Source: Bradyrhizobium sp. CCBAU 51765
GTDB lineage: Bacteria; Pseudomonadota; Alphaproteobacteria; Rhizobiales; Xanthobacteraceae
Reading direction: 5' to 3'
Length of the DNA: 64,000 nucleotides
Assembly: GCF_015291725.1 (NCBI RefSeq)
Contig: NZ_CP030038.1
Coordinates: 3,089,001-3,153,000 of the forward strand
The notes beneath the pieces are model-generated. The model was not told the origin of the DNA, ran no database searches, and saw only the letters and a program-made list of their open reading frames with translations. Positions 17,254 through 26,881 of the stretch are shown here, piece by piece (position 1 is the stretch's first letter; the number at the start of each line of letters is the position of its first letter). A program made the position numbers and the translations under genes.

Positions 17254-18426
17254 TCAACCCGCCGGCATCCGCGTTTCGACCAGACGCGCCCAGAACGAGG
17301 CGCCGTGGCCGAGGATGTTGTCGTTGAAGACGTAGGCCGGGTGGTGGCACTCGTTGCCGTCGCCCATGCCGACAAGCACCATTGCGCCGGGGCGTGCTTC
17401 CAGCATGAACGAGAAGTCCTCGGCACCCATCATCGGGATGAACTTGTCGTTGACGCGCTCAGTGCCGACGATGTCGCGAGCGACGTCGGCGGCAAGGCCG
17501 GCCTCGCGGGCATGGTTCATCGTCACCGGATACATCCGCGTGTACTTCGTCTCGGCCGAGCCGCCATAGGCGCGGGCGATGCTGTCGGCGACTTCGCCGA
17601 TGCGGCGCTCGACGAGATCGCGCACCTCGGGGTCGAGCGTGCGCACGGTGCCGCCGAGTTCGGCGACCTCCGGGATGATGTTGAAGGCGGTGCCGGAATG
17701 GAATTGCGTGATCGAGATGACCGCCGACTTCAGCGGATCGACGTTGCGCGCGACGATCGATTGCAGCGCATTCACGATCTGCGAGCCGATCAGCACGCTG
17801 TCGACCGATTTGTGCGGGCCTGCGCCGGCGTGTCCGCCCTTGCCATGCACGGTGATCTGGATGTTGTCGGAGGACGCGAGCATCGGGCCGGGCGTGGTTG
17901 CGAAATGACCCTCGGGCAGGCCCGGCATGTTGTGCATGCCGTAGACCTCCTGGATGTTCCAGCGCGTCATCAGCCCGTCCTCGACCATCGCCTTGCCGCC
18001 GCCGCCACCTTCTTCGGCGGGCTGGAAGATCACCACGGCCGAGCCGTCGAAATTGCGCGTCTCCGTGAGATATTTGGCGGCGCCCAGCAGCATGGCGGTG
18101 TGGCCGTCATGGCCGCAGGCGTGCATCTTGCCGGGGACCTTGGAGGCATAAGGCACGCCCGACGTCTCCATGATCGGCAGCGCGTCCATGTCGGCGCGCA
18201 GGCCGATGGCCTTGCCGGAGGCCGACTTGCGGCCGCGGATCACGCCGACCACGCCGGTACGGCCGATGCCCGTCACCACCTCGTCGCAGCCGAACTCGCG
18301 AAGCTTGTCCGCGACGATGCCGGCGGTGCGGTGGACTTCGTAGAGCAGCTCGGGGTTCTCGTGGAAGTCATGGCGCCAGGCGGCCATTTCGTCGGAGAGG
18401 GCGGCAACGCGGTTGACGATGGGCAT
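17254..18426 (-). CDS. M20 family amidohydrolase (hippurate hydrolase-like)
   Basis: A 390-residue zinc or manganese amidohydrolase that removes acyl groups from amino acids or indole-3-acetyl conjugates. Metal-site motifs are GLRADMDALPI (about residue 75), KMHACGHDGHTAMLLGAA (about residue 105), the catalytic glutamates in FQPAEEGGGGG, and VYGMHNMPG. The dimerisation domain contains GKGGHAGAGPHKSVD. ATG 18426 is the family start; an upstream open frame is unrelated. The gene converges on the caspase-like gene with 9 bases between stops. Confidence 0.9.
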   Translation of the reverse strand: MPIVNRVAALSDEMAAWRHDFHENPELLYEVHRTAGIVADKLREFGCDEVVTGIGRTGVVGVIRGRKSASGKAIGLRADMDALPIMETSGVPYASKVPGKMHACGHDGHTAMLLGAAKYLTETRNFDGSAVVIFQPAEEGGGGGKAMVEDGLMTRWNIQEVYGMHNMPGLPEGHFATTPGPMLASSDNIQITVHGKGGHAGAGPHKSVDSVLIGSQIVNALQSIVARNVDPLKSAVISITQFHSGTAFNIIPEVAELGGTVRTLDPEVRDLVERRIGEVADSIARAYGGSAETKYTRMYPVTMNHAREAGLAADVARDIVGTERVNDKFIPMMGAEDFSFMLEARPGAMVLVGMGDGNECHHPAYVFNDNILGHGASFWARLVETRMPAG

Positions 18427-18512
18427 TCGAGGGGTCCGTTCGTGTTCGTAGGGTGAGTCAGCGTAGCGTAACAGACCTAATGCACGCAAATCAGACAAGA
18501 GCTGTGCCCGGC

Positions 18513-19349
18513 TTAGTCTGCGAAGATGAGCTTCTTTGGCTCTGGAAAATGCCCTAGCTCGATGCATTTCGCTAAGCAGGACCGCAACACGTCTCGCGTG
18601 AAATGGGCAGTCTCTTGTAAATCAGTCAATTGCCCCCCGGACCCGTGCGTAACTTTGGAGCGCGTATTGTAGCTACGTCTTAGGCGTTCAAATAGCTCTG
18701 ATCGGTCGGAGCCACTCTTTAGAAAATTGGCTATGTAAAGACAGAGACGAAAAGACAATTCGGTGTCTGTCTTGAATAGCGCCTCGAGGCCGCTCCAAGC
18801 GAGAAGGAGGGCCGCGTTTGCATAAGGCACACAATGGTACGATGTGAGTGCTTGCATGGCATTTTGGAAGATTGCTTCTTTCGTGAAGCGCAGTCCCGTG
18901 GCCATGTTAGCTTTGATCCATGCCGCATCCTCAGCCGTTAGCGTTATATTTTGGTAGTGACTGGGGACGGTATCGACGAACGGCGTACAGTATATGTGCG
19001 GTCCCTCGGAATCTGGTTCATCCAGCATTGAGACGTTCAGGACTGCAGGCGCGTATATCCAGCCGGCAGTTCTGATCATAAGGAGGAAAGAGAAGACGTG
19101 AACGGGGTTGAAATCAAAGATTCCATCTCCGCTTGCGCTACGCAATGCTATTTCGAAATCTAAGTCGTCAATCTTCCTAAAAGTTTGCAAGTCCTCGACT
19201 ACGTGCTTTCGCTTGATCTTGATGGATCTCTTAGGATCTCTTCTCTGAATGTGGAGAAGTATTGGCTCCGCCTCTGGATATATCGCGAGGTCTTCAAAAC
19301 CTAACGTGACCCCCCTGCAAGGTATGTAGCGCCAATACCAGTAGATCAT
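18513..19349 (-). CDS. HEPN-like (ApeA-type) protein of lower GC content
   Basis: 278 residues with no signal peptide. The C-terminal half resembles the Apea-like HEPN group: LLLAWSGLEALFK, then ELSFRLCLYIANFL and RRSYNTRSKVTHGSGG. The last segment holds R-S-K-V-T-H, which fits the RxxxxH motif of HEPN ribonucleases, followed by a downstream charged helix. The N-terminal half is not recognised. The region is visibly AT-richer than its neighbours (hand counts of 50% and 38% GC at 18661-18720 and 18721-18780, against 65% at 17281-17340). No nucleotidyltransferase partner is adjacent. It looks like a horizontally acquired orphan. Confidence 0.65.
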   Translation of the reverse strand: MIYWYWRYIPCRGVTLGFEDLAIYPEAEPILLHIQRRDPKRSIKIKRKHVVEDLQTFRKIDDLDFEIALRSASGDGIFDFNPVHVFSFLLMIRTAGWIYAPAVLNVSMLDEPDSEGPHIYCTPFVDTVPSHYQNITLTAEDAAWIKANMATGLRFTKEAIFQNAMQALTSYHCVPYANAALLLAWSGLEALFKTDTELSFRLCLYIANFLKSGSDRSELFERLRRSYNTRSKVTHGSGGQLTDLQETAHFTRDVLRSCLAKCIELGHFPEPKKLIFAD

Positions 19350-19364
19350 TGATGCCCTCAGTCC

Positions 19365-19443
19365 GTACCCCGGATGAGCGAAGCGACATCGGGGATCTTT
19401 CGCGGGAGATCTCCCGGGGTATCGCTGCGCTCACCCGGGCTAC
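19365..19443. repeat. Dispersed palindromic repeat, family B
   Basis: Starts GTACCCCGGATGAGCGAAGC and ends with a near inverted complement, GCTGCGCTCACCCGGGCTAC. The centre is GGGAGATCTCCC. It lies between the AT-rich HEPN-like gene and purB. Confidence 0.75.
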
Positions 19444-19454
19444 GAAAGCGATGT

Positions 19455-20762
<1,308 letters not shown>

Positions 20763-20990
20763 CTGACGGCTCCAGCAAGGTAGGCGGGCGGCCCAAGGGG
20801 GCTGTGCCGGCCAAAATGTCTTTTACGCCGTGATTTAGCAGAGCGGGGAGGCCTGAACAAACGGCGGGCGCAAGCTAGCAGGGGATGATTGGACCGAGCA
20901 GGCAGCCAGCGCCAAGGTTCGGCCGGCAGCGGTATCCGGCGAGGGGACTGCCCCGGCCGCAGAAATCAGCGGTCAATCACGGATCATTGA

Positions 20991-21014
20991 CTGACAGATA
21001 TTGAAATCTGTCAG
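20991..21014. promoter_or_regulatory. Perfect inverted repeat, possible regulator site
   Basis: Nine-base arms CTGACAGAT and ATCTGTCAG separated by ATTGAA. A TTGACT hexamer overlaps its left end. It is AT-rich relative to the surroundings and has no T-run on either side, so an operator is more likely than a terminator. The nearest regulator gene, of TetR type, starts 330 bases away. Confidence 0.45.
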
Positions 21015-21152
21015 CGGGACGTGTATATCCGTCTCCGGACGCTCCGATTGGGCGTCCCGCGACAATCCTCCGGGGAGCCCGACATCCGAACAAGCTCGGA
21101 TCGGAGGGCGGATCGAACAACGGGGACCGCGGACGAATGGAGACTTACGACG

Positions 21153-21254
21153 ATGACGACCGAAATCCTCAATTTCACCGGCGCGATTGGGCATTGGCTC
21201 AATTTGCTGGTGGCGCGCCAGATCGCGGCGCAGGCTGCAAAACTGCCTCATTAA
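21153..21254 (+). CDS. Possible 33-residue hydrophobic peptide
   Basis: ATG with GGAG 10 bases upstream opens a 33-codon frame, MTTEILNFTGAIGHWLNLL onward, with one amphipathic or membrane-prone helix. No family is recognised. Support is limited to the ribosome site and non-shadow composition, since no gene lies opposite. Confidence 0.3.
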   Translation: MTTEILNFTGAIGHWLNLLVARQIAAQAAKLPH

Positions 21255-21344
21255 GGCATAGGCTTTCCGAACGACCGGCAAGGGCGCTTCGGAAGCAGCC
21301 CTACCGCCGGGTAACTGAGCCCCAAACGGGAACATGGTGCTGGC

Positions 21345-21932
21345 ATGAATGAAGCCGTTGTCTTGACGCCGGAGCGGATCCTCGAAGTCACCGAGGACGT
21401 GCTCAGGCGCTACGGACTTGCCAAGGCCACCGTGGTCGACGTTGCCCGTGCGCTCGATGTGAGCCACGGCAGCGTCTATCGCCATTTCCCCAGCAAGGCC
21501 TCGCTGCGCGAGGCCGTTGCAAAACGCTGGCTGGACCGCATCGACGCGCCGTTGCTGGCGATCGCCAACGAGCAGGGGCCGGCGCCCGACAGGCTCGACC
21601 GCTGGCTGCGCACGCTGTTCGCAGCCAAGCGTTCGCGTGTGCTCGACGACCCCGAAATGTTCGAGACCTACCTGACGCTGGCACGCGAGGCCTGCGCGGC
21701 CGTCAAATGTCACAAGGACACCATGATCGACCAGATCGCGGCGATCCTGACCGATGGCGTGAAGCGGGGCGAATTCGCCGTGGGCGACGTCAAGGCAACC
21801 GCGCGCGCGATCTTCGATGCGACCGTCCGCTTCCATCATCCCGCCCATGCCGACGAGTGGAAGGACGCTGATCTCTCCGCGCGCGTCGATGCGACGCTCG
21901 CTCTGCTGCTGCGCGGGCTGAGGACGGCCTAA
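21345..21932 (+). CDS. TetR/AcrR family transcriptional regulator
   Basis: 195 residues. The N-terminal helix-turn-helix is ATVVDVARALDVSHGSVYRHF at about residues 28-48, the diagnostic TetR core. The C-terminal ligand domain is not assignable; it has a TetR_C-like EMFETYLTLAREAC segment. Most TetR proteins repress a neighbouring gene, but nothing divergent or downstream looks like an efflux or catabolic target, so it may act only on itself or at a distance. The stop codon lies at the edge of a repeat element. Confidence 0.88.
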   Translation: MNEAVVLTPERILEVTEDVLRRYGLAKATVVDVARALDVSHGSVYRHFPSKASLREAVAKRWLDRIDAPLLAIANEQGPAPDRLDRWLRTLFAAKRSRVLDDPEMFETYLTLAREACAAVKCHKDTMIDQIAAILTDGVKRGEFAVGDVKATARAIFDATVRFHHPAHADEWKDADLSARVDATLALLLRGLRTA

Positions 21933-22032
21933 AGCGCGATGCGATTGGGACGAATCGTCATCGCGCTTTAGGTTGCTGTTTGAGCATGATCTTTTCGGAA
22001 AACCGCTGCGCACTTTTCCGGATCATGCTTTA
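21931..22032. repeat. Dispersed double-hairpin repeat, family C
   Basis: Two adjacent imperfect palindromes. The first has arms AAAGCGCGATG and CATCGCGCTTT (21931-21969). The second has outer arms AGCATGATC and GATCATGCT with inner GGAAAA and TTTTCC (about 21983-22030). It starts inside the TetR stop codon and may serve as its 3' end. Confidence 0.7.
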
Positions 22033-22068
22033 AGGCCGCAAATTCCATTCAATCCCGGCTGCGGCCAG

Positions 22069-22374
22069 TCAACCTTTCGCCTTTTGGAGAGCGGCGCCGT
22101 CGCGAAGCGAGGGCGAGGAAGCCGAATGTTTTCGTGTGTGGAAGGCAGGATCGGAGGATGGCACGACCGGCGGGCTGTGCGGGTATGCATTGACTGCGAT
22201 CTCGACGGCGTCCTTTGACCGCTTTCGAAGGCGGTAGAACGTCAGCTCCTGATCGAACATGGGGCAGCGAAAGTGGACGACGGCCGTGTCCGGCAGGCGG
22301 CAAAGTTCGTCGATGAGCTCGCCTACTGTGATGATCGGGGGATGGTCGACTGCCTTGTGGTGACCCTTACTCAT
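22069..22374 (-). CDS. Small protein of unknown function
   Basis: 101 residues with no recognised domain. It starts MSKGHHKAVDHPPIITVGEL, contains CRLPDTAVVHFRCPMFDQEL, and has a low-complexity C-terminus rich in Ser, Pro and His. The start is well supported by AAGGAG 9 bases upstream of the ATG. No signal peptide or membrane segment is seen. It is likely cytoplasmic; neighbours give no hint of role. Confidence 0.6.
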   Translation of the reverse strand: MSKGHHKAVDHPPIITVGELIDELCRLPDTAVVHFRCPMFDQELTFYRLRKRSKDAVEIAVNAYPHSPPVVPSSDPAFHTRKHSASSPSLRDGAALQKAKG

Positions 22375-22484
22375 GACGCTTTACTCCTTTTCTGGCGTAC
22401 TAACCGGAGCCGGATCGGCTCCGTTCCAATCTCGTTCAGCAGATTGAGAAGCTTCGGGAGATAAGGAGTGCGGCAGCCTGGCTG

Positions 22485-23138
22485 CTAGATCCTGGTCAGC
22501 CCACAGGTCGCGGCCAGCCGCACGAGTTGCGCATCCGTGCGCGCGCCGGTCTTGGTCTTGATCAGGTAGTGATAGTTCTGCACCGTTTTGACGCTGAGAT
22601 TGAGATGCGTCGCGATCTGCTCGGTGGTGGCGCCGCCGGCGAACTGGCGCAGGATCTCGATCTCGCGCTCACCCAGCTGGTCCAGCGCCGAACCCTTCGG
22701 CGACAGGCTGTCCTCGGCCAGAACATGCGCGATGTCGTCGCTCATGGCGCGCTCACCGCGCGCCACGCTGCGGATGGCGCGCACAACCGCGGACGGCTCG
22801 CTGCTCTTGGTGACGAAGCCCGAGGCTCCGGCGCCAAAGGCGGCCTTCACCAGCACGGCTTCGTTGTGCATGGTGAAGACGAGGATCCGCGCCCGCGGGC
22901 TGCGCGCGCGGATGTTGCGGATCGCCTCCAGCCCGCTCGCGCCGGGCATCGAGATATCGAGCACGACGACGTCGGGATCATGCGCCTTGAACGCGCTGTA
23001 GGCGTCCGCGGCGTTGTCGGCCTCCGCCACGACGTGCAGATCTCCCTGGCTTTCCAGCACGCGCCGGTAGCCTTGCCGGACGATCGGGTGGTCGTCGACC
23101 AGCAGCACGGAGATGCCTGTTGCTGCAACCTCGCTCAT
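22485..23138 (-). CDS. NarL/UhpA-family response regulator
   Basis: 217 residues. The receiver domain has acidic pocket D15/D16 (LLVDDHP), phosphoacceptor D61 (VVLDISMPG) and the signalling lysine in GFVTKSSEP. A LuxR-type helix-turn-helix lies at about residues 150-210 (LGEREIEILRQFAGG, then HLNLSVKTVQNYHYLI). ATG 23138 has GAGG upstream and begins 8 bases past the stop of the kinase gene, so kinase and regulator form an operon. Target genes are unknown; the divergent ExbB-like operon is the obvious candidate. Confidence 0.9.
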   Translation of the reverse strand: MSEVAATGISVLLVDDHPIVRQGYRRVLESQGDLHVVAEADNAADAYSAFKAHDPDVVVLDISMPGASGLEAIRNIRARSPRARILVFTMHNEAVLVKAAFGAGASGFVTKSSEPSAVVRAIRSVARGERAMSDDIAHVLAEDSLSPKGSALDQLGEREIEILRQFAGGATTEQIATHLNLSVKTVQNYHYLIKTKTGARTDAQLVRLAATCGLTRI

Positions 23139-23145
23139 GCCGGCC

Positions 23146-24513
23146 TCACGCAGCGAGCGGGATGGTGGCGGCAACGCTGAGGCCGCCGCGGGCCGGCAGG
23201 ATCGACAGCGATCCGCCGGCTGCCGTGACGCGCTCGCGGATGCCCGTCAGACCGAAGCCGGCCGACTGCGCGACACGGGCTGCGTCGCCGCCGCCGTCGT
23301 CCTCGACGTGGATCAGCAGCGCATCGTCCTCGCCGGCACGGCGTTCGACGCGCAGGCTGATCTCGCGCGCCACGCCGTGACGGAGCGCGTTGGTCAGGCA
23401 TTCCTGTGCCACGCGATAGGCCGTGTTGGCGGCCGGACCGCTGATGTCGGTGAGGTCACCCCTGAGATCGAGCTGGATCGTCGGCCGCGCCGCGCTCTGC
23501 GAACGCCAGCTGTCGACGAGATTGACGAGGCTCGCCTCGAGCCCGAGCTCCTCGGGCAGCGGATTGCGCAGACGCTTCAGTGCATCGCGGAGCGAGGACA
23601 TCAAATGATGGGTGGCCTGCGAGATCATGCGCGCATCCTGAGCGATTCCGGTGCTGCGGTCCTTCGTGCTCGCTGTCTCGATCGTGTTGGCGAAGGCGAG
23701 GATGGCGGAGAGATTCTGCCCGAACTCGTCGTGCAGCTCGCGGGCGAGGGCGCGACGCTCGTCGTCGCGGATTTCGATCAGGCGCCGCGTCAGGGCGGCG
23801 CGCTGCTCGGTGGCTTCCTCCAGCCGGTTGCCGAGCGCGCCGACGGCGCTGCCGATCATCGCCAGCTCCATCGAGCGGAAGCGCGGCAGCTTCGTGCGAT
23901 ATTGACCGCGCGCCATGCGCTGCAAGGCGGTGACGATCGTGCGCGCCGGTGCCAGCGCATGTGCGATCGCGAGCGAGGCCAGCAGCGCAATTGCCGCCGC
24001 CATGAGCAGCGCGACATCGATCACATTGAGGATGTACTCCCAGGCCAGCGAGATGGCCGCCGCGCCGTCCGGCGTCGCAACCACCGTGCCGGCAGCCGCC
24101 GCGCGGGGGCTGACGGGCCGGATGACCTCGGCGTGGCTGCCGAGGAAGGTGGGCACAATGGCGGCGAACCAGCGCGGCGGCGCCTTGCCCAGCCCCTCGC
24201 TCTGGCCGCAGAGCGGCTTCTCGAATGCCACAGCCGGCTGGAACTCGACGCAGACGCCGGGCGAGATCAGCTTCATCGTCTCCAGCGTGCGCCAGTCCGG
24301 AACCGGCAGGAGATGCTCGCGCGCTCTGCTGCTGCGCAACAAGAGCTCGCGCCAATACAGCGCCTGGAGCGCCTGCGCGACCCGCTGCGCCGAGGCCGCG
24401 GTCGCCCGATCGATGCTGCGATAGGCGTCGAAGGTGGCCCACACGGTCGCGGCTCCGAGACAGAGCACGACGATGAGCAGCAGACGGGCGACAAGCTGAA
24501 GCACGAGGCGCAT
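23146..24513 (-). CDS. UhpB-type sensor histidine kinase
   Basis: 455 residues. Two transmembrane helices (about 8-28 and 165-187) flank a periplasmic sensor region of roughly 135 residues that is not recognised. A HAMP-like linker, then a HisKA_3 dimerisation domain with phosphoacceptor His261 (ALARELHDEFGQNLSA) and an HATPase_c domain with the N box AQECLTNALRHG and G box GFGLTGIRERV follow. ATG 24513 is preceded by GGGGGTG. It should phosphorylate the adjacent NarL-type regulator. The stimulus is unknown. Confidence 0.9.
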   Translation of the reverse strand: MRLVLQLVARLLLIVVLCLGAATVWATFDAYRSIDRATAASAQRVAQALQALYWRELLLRSSRAREHLLPVPDWRTLETMKLISPGVCVEFQPAVAFEKPLCGQSEGLGKAPPRWFAAIVPTFLGSHAEVIRPVSPRAAAAGTVVATPDGAAAISLAWEYILNVIDVALLMAAAIALLASLAIAHALAPARTIVTALQRMARGQYRTKLPRFRSMELAMIGSAVGALGNRLEEATEQRAALTRRLIEIRDDERRALARELHDEFGQNLSAILAFANTIETASTKDRSTGIAQDARMISQATHHLMSSLRDALKRLRNPLPEELGLEASLVNLVDSWRSQSAARPTIQLDLRGDLTDISGPAANTAYRVAQECLTNALRHGVAREISLRVERRAGEDDALLIHVEDDGGGDAARVAQSAGFGLTGIRERVTAAGGSLSILPARGGLSVAATIPLAA

Positions 24514-24594
24514 GCGATCACCCCCGACGTTTGGTAAGGTCAGCCTAACAACGCCGCCGCGTCTTGCCAATTGTGGTGGTTGGGGCGGATTGCA

Positions 24595-24615
24595 GCTTGG
24601 GCAAATTTCCCAAGC
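24595..24615. promoter_or_regulatory. Inverted repeat in the divergent kinase/ExbB-like promoter region
   Basis: Seven-base arms GCTTGGG and CCCAAGC separated by CAAATTT, close to the middle of the 200-base gap between the divergent histidine kinase and ExbB-like genes. Position and symmetry suit a dimeric response regulator. Confidence 0.5.
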
Positions 24616-24713
24616 CGGATTGGGCATGGGTCTTTGGACCTGAAACGGCGGCTTTGATCTAATCGGTGGGGATGCGTTGCAAGCCAGTGCTTGCGAGCCA
24701 GGAGCGGTGCAGC

Positions 24714-25484
24714 ATGAGTTCGATCACGATTGGACCGATCGCGGGGACTGCGACCGACCCGTCCGAGCGCAGTGCGCTCCTGTTCTGGATGATCTTCACC
24801 GGGCTCTCGATCTTCGCCGTCGTGCTGCTGTGGCGCTTCGGCCTGATCCACCTGATGCTGACCTCGGACCGGACCTACATTTCCAGCGTGATCGCGCTGC
24901 TTTACGTCCTCACCTGCGGCCATTGCTTCCTGCGCACGCGGGCGATTGCGCGTGAAGGCGCGGCGGCGCGGCGCTGCCGGGCGGTGCTGGCGGCGCCGGA
25001 CGGCAGCAAGGTGCTGGATGCGAGCGCGGCGGTGCTGCCGCGCGGACTGGTGCGCGACCACATCCAGAGCCTGGTGACGAAAGCCGCGGCGCAGGACTAC
25101 CGGCCGGTCGACCAGACGCTGCTGTTGCGAAACCTCGCTGATCGCTTGCGGGGCTCCAACGGCTTCGGTGCTTTCGTCTCCGATACGCTGATGAAGCTCG
25201 GCCTGCTCGGCACCATCATCGGCTTCATCATCATGCTGGCGCCGATCGCGGGACTGGATGCCGCCGACAAGGTCGCGATGCGCTCCTCGATGGGCCTGAT
25301 GAGCGACGGCATGGCGGTCGCGATGTACACGACGCTCGCCGGCCTCGTCGGCTCGATCCTGGTCCGCATCCAGTACTACATGCTCGACGCCGCGACCCAG
25401 CGGGTGTTCTCGGATGCAGTGCTGCTGACGGAGACCTATGTGACGCCGGTGCTGGAGCGCAAAGGTTCCGGTGCGCCGTCATGA
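24714..25484 (+). CDS. MotA/TolQ/ExbB-like proton channel family protein
   Basis: 256 residues, inner membrane. N-terminal helices at about residues 24-45 and 57-75 are followed by a cytoplasmic loop and then two adjacent helices of the MotA_ExbB domain: SDTLMKLGLLGTIIGFIIML and MAVAMYTTLAGLVGSILVRI. The GLLGT...G and T-x-x-G-L-x-G elements are those of ExbB, TolQ and MotA. The following gene overlaps its stop codon by four bases, as expected of a channel partner. ATG 24714 has GGAG 9 bases upstream. No tonB, tolA or flagellar genes are near, so neither the Ton, Tol nor motor systems is implied. Confidence 0.8.
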   Translation: MSSITIGPIAGTATDPSERSALLFWMIFTGLSIFAVVLLWRFGLIHLMLTSDRTYISSVIALLYVLTCGHCFLRTRAIAREGAAARRCRAVLAAPDGSKVLDASAAVLPRGLVRDHIQSLVTKAAAQDYRPVDQTLLLRNLADRLRGSNGFGAFVSDTLMKLGLLGTIIGFIIMLAPIAGLDAADKVAMRSSMGLMSDGMAVAMYTTLAGLVGSILVRIQYYMLDAATQRVFSDAVLLTETYVTPVLERKGSGAPS

Positions 25485-26167
25485 TGGATGATTTCGGTCT
25501 CTATCCGCGCGAGGAGCCGTTCGATCCGCTCGGCGTGATGCTGTTCAAGGCGCTCCAGGTGATCGCGTTCCTGTTCTTCCTGGCACTGCTCGCTGTCTCG
25601 CCGGACGCCAAGGACGGCAAGATCGACTCGAAGGCGGAGTTCATCATTACGATGGACTGGCCGGACAATCATCCAGACGATCTCGACCTCTTCGTGCAGG
25701 ATCCGGCCGGCAACATCGCCTGGTATCGCCACCGGGAGGCCGGCTTCCTGACGCTCGACCGCGACGATCGCGGCGGGGCCAATGACTTCATCATCGTCAA
25801 CGGCAAGAAGATCGCCTCGCCCATCCGCGAGGAGATCGTCACCGTGCGCGGCATCGTCGCCGGCGAGTACACCGTCAACGTCTCGCATTTCGTCGCCACC
25901 ACCGGCGAGCCTGTGACCGCCAGTGTGAAAGTGCAGAAGCTCAATCCGACCGCGCAGGTGATCTTCGACAACAAGTTCACGCTCGACCACACCGGCGACG
26001 AGAAGACCGCGGTCCGATTCCGGATCGATGCGGAAGGCAAGGTCGTCGATGTCGATCAGCGGCCGAAATCGCTGCTGGAGACGTTCCGCAGCAGCTGGCG
26101 CAACGGCGGCGATCTCGATCCCAGGACCGGCGTGAGCAGGAACGCTACGAGGGTCCGCCGTGACTAG
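25481..26167 (+). CDS. Single-pass membrane protein with YfaP/DUF2135-like periplasmic domain
   Basis: 228 residues. One N-terminal helix at about residues 18-42 (VMLFKALQVIAFLFFLALLA) leaves the rest outside the cytoplasm. The periplasmic part begins FIITMDWPDNHPDDLDLFVQ, the look of YfaP/DUF2135 domains, and ends in a charged tail. An aspartate in PFDPLGVML just before the helix recalls the ExbD pattern. ATGA overlap with the ExbB-like gene shows translational coupling. By topology it could be the ExbD-equivalent partner, with a different periplasmic domain. The next gene overlaps its 3' end by 8 bases. Confidence 0.7.
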   Translation: MMDDFGLYPREEPFDPLGVMLFKALQVIAFLFFLALLAVSPDAKDGKIDSKAEFIITMDWPDNHPDDLDLFVQDPAGNIAWYRHREAGFLTLDRDDRGGANDFIIVNGKKIASPIREEIVTVRGIVAGEYTVNVSHFVATTGEPVTASVKVQKLNPTAQVIFDNKFTLDHTGDEKTAVRFRIDAEGKVVDVDQRPKSLLETFRSSWRNGGDLDPRTGVSRNATRVRRD

Positions 26168-26765
26168 CCTGCAAACGGTTATCCTGACGTTGTCGGTCGC
26201 CTATGCCGTGATCGGCGCGCTGCTGCTGGTGGTGCTGGTCTATGCGCGGCTGCACTGGTCGTTGAAGGCTGTCGCCGTGGTCGTCACCAGCGCCTTCTAT
26301 GTCGTCAGCTTCACCGAAATGCGCGGACTGCTCGGCTGGGCCAGCTCCGACAGGATGCCTGCCGCCTTCAAGCTGCTCCAGGCCCGCATCGTCGAGCCGC
26401 ATTCGCTGGAAGGCGATCCCGGCTCGATCTATCTGTGGGTCGAGGCGCTTGACGAGGACAATCGCCCGAGCGGCATCCCCCGCGCCTTCCGGGTGCCGTA
26501 CGACGACAGGCTGGCCGACAAGACCCATGCAGCGCAGAACGAGATCGCGGCCGGTCATCCCCAGGGCGGGCGTGCCGCGGATTTCGGCGGCGGCGACGGC
26601 AGCCTGATCGACATGGTCAGGGAATATGTAACGCCGAAGACGATCCTCGAGACCAGCGGCGGCGATTCATCGACAGGCGAATTCAATGCGCCGCCGGCCG
26701 GCGCGCAGGGCGCCGTGTTCACCCCGCTGCCGCCGCCCCGGATGCCGCCCAAGGACGAGCAATAG
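26160..26765 (+). CDS. Membrane protein of unknown function coupled to the ExbB-like operon
   Basis: 201 residues, GTG start overlapping the preceding gene. Two hydrophobic helices lie at about residues 5-28 and 33-55 (LSVAYAVIGALLLVVLVYAR and KAVAVVVTSAFYVVSF). A soluble domain follows with AFKLLQARIVEPHSLEGDPG and IYLWVEALDEDNRPSGIPRAF, then a Gly/Pro-rich tail ending PPPRMPPKDEQ. No family is recognised. The overlap makes it part of the same translational unit, hence probably a subunit or assembly factor of that complex. Confidence 0.65.
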   Translation: MTSLQTVILTLSVAYAVIGALLLVVLVYARLHWSLKAVAVVVTSAFYVVSFTEMRGLLGWASSDRMPAAFKLLQARIVEPHSLEGDPGSIYLWVEALDEDNRPSGIPRAFRVPYDDRLADKTHAAQNEIAAGHPQGGRAADFGGGDGSLIDMVREYVTPKTILETSGGDSSTGEFNAPPAGAQGAVFTPLPPPRMPPKDEQ

Positions 26766-26881
26766 GCACTTCACCAGCCGCGCGGGGCACGCTGGTAAAC
26801 GGCGCGGCGCTGGCGCATGGTCTTGACCTCCCTCAATTTGGCCTTATCGGCCTTCAATAAGATTTGGAGGGTGGAGGGTGC

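Larger units (their letters stand above)
20763..21344. other. Long intergenic stretch between purB and the TetR gene
   Basis: 582 bases. It carries the purB upstream region, a perfect inverted repeat at 20991-21014, and a possible 33-codon plus-strand frame at 21153-21254. No other gene-like frame, hairpin terminator or repeat copy was recognised. Confidence 0.6.

Noticed and set aside
24714-26765. Zorya-type defence (ZorA/ZorB) for the ExbB-like genes
   Set aside because: The channel protein lacks the long ZorA tail, the partner lacks an OmpA/MotB peptidoglycan-binding domain, and no ZorC, ZorD or ZorE is near.
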